Shown here: positions 6,371 to 12,581 of the stretch, piece by piece
How the letters are laid out: every line of letters begins with the position of its first letter
Numbering within the stretch: position 1 is the stretch's first letter
DNA from: Leptolyngbyaceae cyanobacterium SM1_3_5
GTDB lineage: Bacteria > Cyanobacteriota > Cyanobacteriia > Elainellales > Elainellaceae
Reading direction: 5' to 3'
Length of the DNA: 12,581 bases
Assembly: GCA_012031475.1 (NCBI GenBank)
Contig: JAAUTJ010000072.1
Span: forward strand, 1-12,581
Translations under genes and position numbers: made by a program
The notes under the pieces: generated by a model
Seen by the model: the letters and a program-made list of their open reading frames with translations, nothing else
Told to the model about the DNA's origin: nothing
Databases searched by the model: none

Positions 6371-8084
6371 TTGCAACCTGTTGACTTTACGACTTTGACT
6401 GCTGCCTGTGCAGAACTGCGCCGCGACTGGCTTCCGGCTCGGCTGGAGCAGGTCTATCAGTGCGATCGCTTCACGCTGGCTCTTGCCCTGCGGACGCTGC
6501 AAAAGCGCGAGTGGCTGACGATTTGCTGGCATCCGCAGGCCGCACGAGTTTGTATTGGGGATGCGCCGCCGCGATCGCCCGACACCTTCACGTTTAGCCA
6601 GCAGTTGCGCCATCAGCTTAGCGGTCTGGCACTGGTTGAAATTGAGTTCATCGCGCCTTGGGAGCGAGCGATCGACCTTCAGTTTTCGCGGCGTCCCGGC
6701 GATCCGGCGCTGTGGCATCTCTATGTCGAGGTGATAGGCAAGTACAGCAACGTGATTTTGACCGCTGCCGATCGCCAAGTCGTCACGGTCGCGCATCAGG
6801 TCAGCGCTCAGCAGTCGAGCGTCCGCCCGATTCAAACCGGACAGCCCTATGAGTTTCCGCCCAGCTTGAACGACCCGATTCCGAGTTTGGAAGAGTCGAT
6901 CGATCGATGGCGCGATCGCGTTGGCCTGATTCCCGCCCCGCTGAAGCGCAATTTGCTCCGCACCTATCGCGGCCTCAGTTCGGCTCTTGTTTTGTCGATG
7001 ATTGAGGCAGCAGGACTCGACCCCGATCGCACCACTGACACCTTGAGCGAATTGGATTGGGGAAATTTGTTCGATCGCTGGCGGGAATGGCTGAGCGCGA
7101 TCGAGCAGCAGCAGTTTGATCCGGCTGGACGCGAATTGGGCTACACCGTTTTGGGCTGGGGTGCGGTGCGTCCGGCGAAATCAGTTCAGCAGCTTTTGAA
7201 CGACTATTACAGCGAGCAATTGCGTCAGCAAGAATTTGTCCAGCTTCGGCAGCAGTTGACGCAAAAACTCGCCAATCTTTTGAAAAAACTGTACGTGAAG
7301 GCAACCGAATTTCGATCGCGCCTCGCCCAGTCCGACAATGCCGAATCGTTTCGCCAGCAGGCCGATTTGCTGATGGCCTATCTGCACGAATGGCAACCGG
7401 GAATGAAGTCGATCGCCCTCTCCGATTTCGCCACAGGTGAGAAAGTAATTATTCCTTTAAATCCTGAAAAAAAATGCGGTTTTGAATGCACAAGCGCTCT
7501 ACAAACGCCATCAAAAATTGAAGCGATCGAGAGCGGCGATCGATCCACTTTTAGCCGAAGTTCAAGCCGAGATTGACTATCTTGAACAGGTCGAAGATGC
7601 CGTTCGGCAAGCGTCTGAAACTAGCACAGAAGATTTGCAGGCGTTGCAGGAAATTCGATCGGAACTGATCGCGCAGGGCTACATGGAAGACCCCGATCAA
7701 CGACTGCGCGAAAGCGATGAATCCACTGATTTTCGTCATTACAAAACGCCAAGCGGCTTTGAAGTTTGGGTCGGTCGAAACAATCGGCAAAACGATCGCC
7801 TGACACGCCTCGCCAGCGATTATGACTTGTGGTTTCACACGCAGGAAATTCCCGGTAGTCATGTGCTTTTGCGGCTGTCGGCGGGAGATGCACCAGAGCG
7901 ATCGGATTTGCAGTACGTGGCGAATGTTTCAGCCTATTTTAGTCGGGCAAGGCAGAGCGATCGCGCCCCGGTTGTCTACACCGAACCGAGGCATGTGTAT
8001 AAACCCAAAGGCGCGAAGCCGGGAATGGTGATCTATAAACAAGAGCGAATTTTGTGGGGTGAACCGCAGCATTTTCAGCCATGA
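6371..8084 (+). CDS. rqcH: NFACT/RqcH-family (FbpA-like) ribosome quality-control protein, frameshifted
   Basis: About 570 residues after correcting one base. The N-terminus MQPVDFTTLTAACAELRRDW and HLYVEVIGKYSNVIL belong to the NFACT-N domain. The middle (DYYSEQLRQQEFVQLRQQL onward) is a predicted coiled coil with NAQALYKRHQKLKR, the NFACT middle motif. The C-terminal NFACT-R (DUF814) domain, roughly residues 454-560, contains FRHYKTPSGFEVWVGRNNRQND, DLWFHTQEIPGSHVLLR and HVYKPKGAKPGMV. Bacterial relatives bind stalled 50S subunits and recruit tRNA-Ala for alanine tailing; older annotation is fibronectin-binding protein A. The frame shifts at eight A (7467-7474); seven A give NPEKNAVLNAQALYK. 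The start is TTG at 6371, preceded by GGAAGAG, and gives the usual MQPVDFTTL N-terminus. It is divergent from remA-gmk, as an rqcH-remA-gmk cluster also occurs in Bacillus. Confidence 0.87.
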
Positions 8085-8115
8085 CAGCTTCAGCCGTAAC
8101 CATTTCAGCCGTAAT

Positions 8116-8901
8116 TTATTTCGAGGGCTGCAACAGTTTACCAATCATGCCGGACAGCCATTCTCGTGGTAGAGTGCGGTGAGCATTTGCGAATAGCTGA
8201 TTATAAAATTGCCCAGGAACAACGCTCGCTTGCCCTTTTTCCAAAGCGTCCAGTGCTTCAGTCACAACCGTTTCCTTGGAAGTGGCAGCGCGATCGGCAA
8301 TCGTTGCTAGATTTGGTGGAAAGTCAGCATCGTTGAAGAAATTGGTTTCCGTTGCTCCCGGACAAAGCGCCAAAATTCGGATTCCAAAGTCGCGATTTTC
8401 CTCGATCAAAGCTTCGGTGAAGCTGAGAATAAATGCCTTGGTTGCACCATAGACCGCCAAATAAGGCATTCCTTGAAAGGCGGCGATCGAAGCGAGGTTG
8501 ATGATGCTGCCCGATCGCCGCGATCGCATTTCCTGCAAATACTGATGCGTCAAATCGACCGTTGCCAAAATATTAAGCTGAATCATATTAAGCTGCCGCT
8601 GGCGATCGACCTCTGCAAACGCGCCGTATTCGCCAAATCCAGCATTGTTCACCAGCAAATCAACCGTCAGATCCAATTCTTTGACGCGATTAAATACGAT
8701 CGTGGCGGCATCGGGCGCGGTCAAATCTTGGGCAATCGTTTCTACCTTGACCAGATATTGAATTCGCAGTTGTTCAGCTAGCTGATCGAGCTTGTCTTGC
8801 GATCGAGCGACGAGAATGAGATTGTTCGATCGAGCGGCTAAAGCTTGTGCAAAGGTTGCCCCAATTCCCATTGATGCGCCAGTAATTAAAGCGGTTTTCA
8901 T
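8116..8901 (-). CDS. Short-chain dehydrogenase/reductase (SDR), classical type
   Basis: 261 residues, a Rossmann-fold NAD(P)-dependent oxidoreductase of the classical SDR family; the substrate cannot be told. Motifs in order are the cofactor loop TGASMGIG (residues 7-14), Asp at AQDLTAP, NNAGFGEYG (NNAG), the catalytic Ser in INLASIAAF, the YxxxK pair in YGATKAF, and the PG motif LCPGATETNFF. The region after residue 190 is the variable substrate-binding part. Arg in LVARSQ after strand 2 suggests NADP preference. No membrane segment or signal peptide is seen. It begins 15 bases after the ylxR stop on the same strand, so it is probably the third gene of an hlip-ylxR-SDR unit. AGAAAG upstream is a weak ribosome site. 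Confidence 0.88.
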   Translation of the reverse strand: MKTALITGASMGIGATFAQALAARSNNLILVARSQDKLDQLAEQLRIQYLVKVETIAQDLTAPDAATIVFNRVKELDLTVDLLVNNAGFGEYGAFAEVDRQRQLNMIQLNILATVDLTHQYLQEMRSRRSGSIINLASIAAFQGMPYLAVYGATKAFILSFTEALIEENRDFGIRILALCPGATETNFFNDADFPPNLATIADRAATSKETVVTEALDALEKGQASVVPGQFYNQLFANAHRTLPREWLSGMIGKLLQPSK

Positions 8902-8916
8902 GTTTCTTTCTGAAGT

Positions 8917-9168
8917 TTATTTTGGTGAGATTCGATCGCTCAAAATCTGATACAAACGATTATCAACTGGAGCCTTTAAAGCGCGACCGAGACGATTTTT
9001 CTTTTGAGCGGCTTGCAAACACTGCGCCGTTGGGCAAAGATAGGCCGATCGCCCCATCCCGTCATCTAGTCGCACCGTTCCCGAAGGATGCTCGCGCACA
9101 ATTCGCCAAAACTCCGACTTGGGAGCAAGCTTGCGGCAACTGACACAGCGGCGATCGTTGATTGGCAT
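8917..9168 (-). CDS. ylxR: YlxR-family (DUF448) RNA-binding protein
   Basis: 83 residues from the ATG at 9168. The N-terminus MPINDRRCVSCRKLAPKSEFW, then SGTVRLDDGMGRSAYLCP and KKNRLGRALKAPV, give every hallmark of YlxR: a small basic protein with paired Cys in RRCVSC and in LCPTAQC, and the GRGAYLC-like block here as GMGRSAYLC. YlxR proteins are thought to bind RNA, and some affect RNase P or transcription. The frame is open back to a TTG at 9201, but that overlaps the Hlip 3' end, and the ATG start matches the family N-terminus. There is no clear ribosome site upstream, so translation may be coupled to the Hlip gene, which ends 19 bases before. The usual home of ylxR is between nusA and infB, and neither is present here. 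Confidence 0.88.
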   Translation of the reverse strand: MPINDRRCVSCRKLAPKSEFWRIVREHPSGTVRLDDGMGRSAYLCPTAQCLQAAQKKNRLGRALKAPVDNRLYQILSDRISPK

Positions 9169-9187
9169 GGGGCGGTTGCCGCAGCGA

Positions 9188-9358
9188 TTAGTAGAGGCCA
9201 AGCCACTCTAGCAAACCTTTCCCGGTCACGTATTCGATCAGCAGCGTGGCAACAAAGCCAATCATCGCAGCGCGACCGTTGAGCCGTTCGGCATAGTCGT
9301 TAAAACCAAACTTCGGCTCTTGCAGTTTTGGGGTAACGGTGGGTTGAGATTGCGTCAT
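9188..9358 (-). CDS. High-light-inducible protein (Hlip, one-helix CAB family)
   Basis: 56 residues: MTQSQPTVTPKLQEPKFGF, then NDYAERLNGRAAMIGFVATLLIEYV and TGKGLLEWLGLY. The ERLNGRAAMIGF stretch is the chlorophyll-binding motif of the light-harvesting-like superfamily (ExxNGRxAMxGF). It falls in the single predicted transmembrane helix, roughly residues 27-44. Hlips sit in the thylakoid membrane, bind chlorophyll and carotenoid, and protect photosystem II assembly intermediates; many are induced by high light. It is the strongest marker that the host is a cyanobacterium. AGAG lies close upstream of the ATG. It heads the probable hlip-ylxR-SDR unit and is divergent from ald. The exact paralogue (HliA/B/C/D) is not assigned. 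Confidence 0.88.
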   Translation of the reverse strand: MTQSQPTVTPKLQEPKFGFNDYAERLNGRAAMIGFVATLLIEYVTGKGLLEWLGLY

Positions 9359-9393
9359 AGCTCTTTTTACAAATCTTCATCTATTGTAGGAGC

Positions 9394-9460
9394 GATCGCG
9401 CAGCGCTGCCGGAACGGATTCGTGCAACGTTGCCGGAACGGATCGCGCAGCGCTGCACCC
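9394..9460. repeat. Tandem 23-24 bp repeat with palindromic cores upstream of ald
   Basis: Three units: 9394-9416, 9417-9440 and a shorter 9441-9460. Each begins GAT(C/T)CG and contains a perfect 10-bp palindrome: GCAGCGCTGC (9400-9409), GCAACGTTGC (9424-9433) and GCAGCGCTGC again (9447-9456), followed by CGGAACG in the first two. HIP1 octamers sit at both edges (9392-9399, 9463-9470). Such arrays occur as dispersed repeats in cyanobacteria, as I recall. Lying between divergent ald and hlip, it may also act as an operator or affect local structure. Confidence 0.75.
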
Positions 9461-9547
9461 TAGCGATCGCCTGTCGTCTTGAATTTGCCGATTTAAGCTA
9501 GAGAAAGAAGTTATGAAACCTTCTCTAAGAATCATTGAGGTATTAAT
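9461..9547 (+). promoter_or_regulatory. Presumed ald promoter/leader with 7-bp dyad
   Basis: TAGAGAA (9499-9505) and TTCTCTA (9521-9527) form a perfect 7-bp dyad spaced by 15 bases, about 20 bases before the ald start. It could be a leader hairpin or operator. GAGG about eight bases before the ATG serves as the ribosome site. I found no convincing -35/-10 pair and no NtcA-type GTA-N8-TAC. Confidence 0.4.
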
Positions 9548-10636
9548 ATGCAAATCGGCGTCCCTAAAGAAACCAAAGATCAAGAGTTTCGCGTCGGTTT
9601 AAGTCCTGATAGCGTCCGGGGCTTGCGCGATGCAGGCCATCAAATTTTTGTCGAAACTCAAGCAGGCATTGGCGCAGGCTTTGCGGATGAAGTTTATGCA
9701 CAGGCGGGTGCAGAAATTGTCGATCGCGCTGGCGACGTTTGGAATCGCGAACTCGTCGTCAAGGTCAAAGAGCCGCTGGCCGAGGAATATCAGTATTTAC
9801 AAAAAGGCCAACTGTTGTTTACTTATCTTCACTTAGCCGCCAATCGCCCCCTCACCGAACATCTGATCGACTGCGGCGTGACGGCGATCGCTTATGAAGC
9901 CGTTGAACTGCCGAATCGATCGCTGCCCCTCCTGACGCCAATGAGCATCATCGCGGGTCGCTTGTCCGTCCAGTTTGGCGCTCGCTATCTGGAACGGCAG
10001 CAGGGCGGGCGCGGCGTTCTGCTCGGTGGCGTTCCGGGTGTGCGTCCGGGTCGCGTCGTCGTGCTGGGCGGTGGCGTGGTCGGCACGGAAGCAGCGCGAA
10101 TGGCGATCGGCATGGGCGCTCAGGTGCAGATTGTCGATGTCAACCTCGATCGACTGGCCTATCTGGAAACCATCTTCGGATCGAGAGCAGAACTACTCTT
10201 CAGCACGGCTCCGCAGATTGAGGCGATCGTCCCAGAAGCGGATTTGCTGATTGGCGCAGTTTTGGTTCCGAACCGTCGCGCCCCAATTTTGGTGAAGCGA
10301 TCGCTGGTTGAGAAAATGCGCCCCGGTTCAGTGATTGTGGATGTTGCCGTTGATCAAGGCGGCTGCATCGAAACGCTGCGCCCCACTTCGCACACGACAC
10401 CTACTTATGTCGAAGCGGGCGTGGTTCACTACGGCGTTCCCAATATGCCCGGAGCAACGCCTTGGACGGCAACCCAAGCGCTCAACAACAGCACCGCGCC
10501 GTATGTGATCAAGCTGGCAAACGAGGGAATGAAAGCGCTCGATCGCGATTCAGCTTTGGCGAAAGGCTTGACCGTTGATCAGCATCAGCTTGTCCATCTT
10601 GCCGTGCGCGAAGTCTTTCCTGATCTGGCGAAATAG
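9548..10636 (+). CDS. ald: Alanine dehydrogenase
   Basis: 362 residues, the normal length. The enzyme reversibly deaminates L-alanine to pyruvate with NAD; it is a cytosolic hexamer. The N-terminus MQIGVPKETKDQEFRVGLSP is the family signature, with the substrate-binding Arg in FRVGL. The catalytic Lys is in VVKVKEPLAEEY and the catalytic His in TYLHLAANRPL. The NAD Rossmann loop is GGGVVGTEAARMA, followed by the acidic residue in QIVDVN. VIVDVAVDQGGCIET carries the conserved Asp, and GVPNMPGATPWTATQALNN closes the domain. GAGG lies eight bases upstream of the ATG. It is divergent from the hlip unit and followed by its own hairpin before thiD. A role in alanine catabolism or nitrogen remobilisation is inferred from the family. 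Confidence 0.95.
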   Translation: MQIGVPKETKDQEFRVGLSPDSVRGLRDAGHQIFVETQAGIGAGFADEVYAQAGAEIVDRAGDVWNRELVVKVKEPLAEEYQYLQKGQLLFTYLHLAANRPLTEHLIDCGVTAIAYEAVELPNRSLPLLTPMSIIAGRLSVQFGARYLERQQGGRGVLLGGVPGVRPGRVVVLGGGVVGTEAARMAIGMGAQVQIVDVNLDRLAYLETIFGSRAELLFSTAPQIEAIVPEADLLIGAVLVPNRRAPILVKRSLVEKMRPGSVIVDVAVDQGGCIETLRPTSHTTPTYVEAGVVHYGVPNMPGATPWTATQALNNSTAPYVIKLANEGMKALDRDSALAKGLTVDQHQLVHLAVREVFPDLAK

Positions 10637-10639
10637 CAT

Positions 10640-10687
10640 CAGTCCTTCGATCGCTTTTGTTGCCTGCATCACAGCGATCGAAGGCTG
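10640..10687 (+). terminator. Long HIP1-containing hairpin after ald
   Basis: CCTTCGATCGC (10644-10654) pairs perfectly with GCGATCGAAGG (10674-10684). CAG/CTG extend the stem across a single bulged T, around a 19-base loop. It starts three bases after the ald stop. There is no U-tract after it, so it could be a weak terminator or a 3'-end stabilising hairpin rather than a classical intrinsic terminator. Confidence 0.55.
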
Positions 10688-10769
10688 AATCGATACCATT
10701 ACTTTTCCGCAAATCAAACTGCATTTCGATCGCGCTAGAGTAGCAATTGAGACGTTAGGAGCAGTGGGA

Positions 10770-11581
10770 ATGAGCGAATCGTTGACGGTTCCGGTGGCGC
10801 TGACGATCGCCGGATCAGACAGCGGCGGCGGAGCCGGAATTCAAGCAGATTTACGCACCTTTGCGTTTCATCTGGTGCATGGAACCAGTGCGCTCACCTG
10901 CGTCACCAGCCAAAATACGATCGGCGTAACGCGAGTGGACGCCTTGCCGCCGGAAGCCGTTGCCGCCCAAATCGATGCGGTTGTGGAAGATATTGGCGTT
11001 CAGGCGGCAAAAACCGGAATGCTGCTGAATCAGGAAATTATTGCCACCGTTGCCGATCGCGTCTCTACCCTCGCCTTGCCCAATTTGGTGGTCGATCCGG
11101 TCATGGTGTCGCGAACCGGGGCGCAACTGATTGATGATGAAGCGATCGCCACGCTCAAAAGTGAACTGCTGCCGCAAGCCGTCCTCGCCACGCCCAACCG
11201 CTATGAAGCGCAAATTCTCAGCGGCATGGAGATCAATCACTTAGGCGACATGGAGCAGGCTGCCGAGCGGATCTTGAAACTGGGAATGAAAGCAGTTTTG
11301 GTCAAAGGCGGTGGCATGAGCGGCGAACTGCGCGGCGTGGATGTGTTTTTTGATGGCGATCGCCTCGAAGTTCTGCAAACCGAAACGATCGACACCAACG
11401 ACACGCACGGCACGGGCTGCACGATCGCCGCTGCGATCACGGCCAATCTTGCTTACAGCAGAGATCTTTTAACTGCCGTCCAAGCAGGCAAAGATTACGT
11501 CACGCAAGCCCTCCACTTCTCCTTGCGAATCGGCAAGGGCAAGGTCCCGTCGGGCATTTCTTTCCGCTGCTGCTGGGCTGA
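10770..11581 (+). CDS. thiD: Hydroxymethylpyrimidine/phosphomethylpyrimidine kinase, 3' frameshift
   Basis: ThiD phosphorylates HMP and then HMP-phosphate for thiamine biosynthesis in the cytosol (ribokinase fold). Motifs in order: ALTIAGSDSGGGAGIQADL (substrate site), AAKTGML, VVDPVMVSRTGAQL, LATPNRYEAQIL, AVLVKGGG and the anion hole DTHGTGCTIA with the catalytic Cys. The ATG at 10770 follows AGGAG by eight bases; a GTG six bases earlier is too close to it. As written the frame overruns to 11645 with a foreign tail. Adding one G at the GG of 11543-11544 restores GPVGHFFPLLLG and a stop at 11579-11581, the usual ThiD ending, giving about 271 aa. It then clears the convergent ackA stop by nine bases. 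It lies 133 bases downstream of ald; co-transcription is unlikely because of the hairpin between them. Confidence 0.92.
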
Positions 11582-11590
11582 AGCGTGCTG

Positions 11591-12581
11591 TCAAGTGTCC
11601 AGATTCCAGCAGGCTTGCGCGATCGCCCAGTCTTCCTGCGTGTGAATCACCAAAATTCGCACGGATGAATCGGCGGTGGCAATGTCGCGATCGTCTGCTG
11701 ACTTCACCTGTTTCGCTTCATCAATTTTCCAGCCTAACCACTCAAAGGCGGAACACGCTTCCGCCCGGACAGCAGCAGAATTTTCACCCACGCCTGCCGT
11801 AAACACGATCGCATCCAGCCCGCCCAAACTCGCCAGCATTGCGCCGATGCTCGATCGCAGCCGATGAATGTAAACGTCAAAAGGCTAACTTGGCGCGATC
11901 GCTGCCCTGCTCAATGGCCTGCGCGATCGATCGCAGATCGCCCGACAAGCCAGACACGCCTTTGAGTCCCGACTCTTTGTTCAGCAGTCGATCGAGGTCG
12001 TCTACGCTCAAGCCTTGTCGCAGCAGGTGAATCAAAATTCCCGGATCGACGCTGCCCGATCGCGTCCCCATCATCAGCCCGTCGATCGGCGTGAAGCCCA
12101 TTGTTGTGTCGATGCTGTGTCCGTCGCGAATCGCCGCCAGCGAACAGCCGTTTCCCAAATGACAAGTGATCAGGCGCAGTTCCGGCAAAGGTCGATCGAG
12201 CAGTTGCGCCGCTCGCCCCGCACAGTACTGATGGCTGATGCCGTGAAAGCCATAGCGCCGGATGCCGCGATCGATCCACTCGTGCGGAATTGGATAGGTT
12301 GCCGCAGCCGCAGGCATCTGACTGTGAAAAGCTGTGTCGAATACGGCAATTTGCGGTACATCCCCCAAAAGCTGTTCGATCGCCTCGATTCCTCCCAAAT
12401 TCGCGGGATTGTGAGCCGGAGCAAGCGCGGCCAATCGATCGATCGCTTCCTTCACTTCTGCCGTCACTCGCGTCGGCTGCTGATACTCCGCTCCGCCGTG
12501 AACGACGCGATGCCCGACTCGATCGATCGCGCTCGGATCGTCAATTACCTGCGTTTCGCCGCTCCAAATGGTTTTGAGTAG
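11591..12581 (-). CDS. ackA: Acetate kinase, 5'-truncated by window edge and frameshifted
   Basis: AckA interconverts acetyl phosphate and acetate with ADP/ATP, a cytosolic fermentation and overflow enzyme. The gene runs off the window at 12581, so the N-terminal phosphate-binding residues are not visible; about 329 of roughly 400 residues are present. Visible blocks are GHRVVHGGAEY (substrate Arg), IAVFDTAFHSQMP (catalytic Asp), RRYGFHGISHQY (active-site His), CHLGNGCSLAAI, MGTRSGSVDPGI (catalytic Arg) and IVFTAGVGENSAAVR (metal-site Glu). The frame breaks after DRAKLAF at four A on the plus strand (11879-11882). Removing one base gives DVYIHRLRSSIGAMLASLGGLD and joins the two parts. It converges with thiD with only nine bases between stop codons. 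pta, its usual partner, is not in the window. Confidence 0.92.

Noticed and set aside
8085..8115. Short TTCAGCC repeats between the NFACT and SDR stop codons
   Set aside because: Three loose copies of a 7-mer, one inside the NFACT 3' end; too short to call a functional repeat.
9169..9201. TTG start extending YlxR by 11 residues
   Set aside because: It overlaps the Hlip 3' end and adds residues before the conserved MPINDRRCVSC start.
9377..9583. Minus-strand open frame across the ald upstream region
   Set aside because: It covers the palindromic tandem repeat and the ald start; there is no family resemblance and it is antisense to ald at its beginning.
11582..11645. C-terminal extension of ThiD overlapping the ackA 3' end
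   Set aside because: The tail is out-of-frame sequence after a missing base; the alternative frame gives the standard ThiD ending and a stop at 11581.
12015..12581. Plus-strand open frame of 188 codons at the window end
   Set aside because: It is antisense to ackA, whose conserved active-site motifs are in the other strand; the translation is Arg/Ser-rich and unrecognisable.

Overview
The window reads as chromosomal DNA of a cyanobacterium, probably filamentous or Leptolyngbya/Oscillatoria-like. The palindrome GCGATCGC (HIP1) and its shortened forms are scattered throughout (for example 1310-1317, 4266-4273, 4293-4300, 9392-9399, 9463-9470). The proteins have cyanobacterial character: a one-helix high-light-inducible protein (Hlip), the NFACT N-terminus MQPVDFTTL, and a YlxR with the RRCVSCRK start. 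A dispersed GC-rich inverted repeat of a kind familiar from these genomes lies at 2839-2926. I see no phage, transposase, CRISPR, tRNA or rRNA.

Layout. 1-891 (+) is the C-terminal part of a GH13 glucan-active enzyme. It converges, through a strong hairpin (897-934), on a minus-strand pair: a small conserved hypothetical protein and aspartase/AspA. From 2839 come an inverted repeat, a seven-repeat TPR protein and a cupin/JmjC-like hydroxylase gene (+). Next, on minus, come guanylate kinase (gmk) and two tandem RemA (DUF370) domains, divergent from an NFACT/RqcH-family gene (+, 6371-8084). A probable minus-strand unit follows, transcribed hlip, then ylxR, then an SDR dehydrogenase (9358 down to 8116). 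Alanine dehydrogenase (ald) and thiD (+) come next, and a 5'-truncated acetate kinase (ackA, minus) reaches the window edge. Central carbon and nitrogen metabolism (AspA, Ald, AckA), cofactor synthesis (ThiD), nucleotide metabolism (Gmk) and translation-associated factors (RqcH, YlxR) make this an ordinary housekeeping neighbourhood.

Two things stand out. First, six otherwise well-conserved genes (cupin, gmk, remA copy 1, rqcH, thiD, ackA) each carry at least one single-base frameshift, almost always in a short homopolymer. Restoring one base recovers the family sequence each time. With gmk expected to be essential, systematic indel error in the assembly is more likely than mass pseudogenisation. 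Second, the RemA locus is unusual. A diverged RemA copy, with the Arg18 and Arg51 positions replaced by Glu and Pro and an extra loop inserted, runs without a stop codon into a canonical RemA next to gmk. Either it is a tandem-domain RemA or two RemAs are translated from one message. The ald upstream region also has a 23-24 bp tandem repeat whose 10-bp palindromes change symmetrically and stay palindromic.

All family assignments are from recognised motifs and memory; no database search was run.
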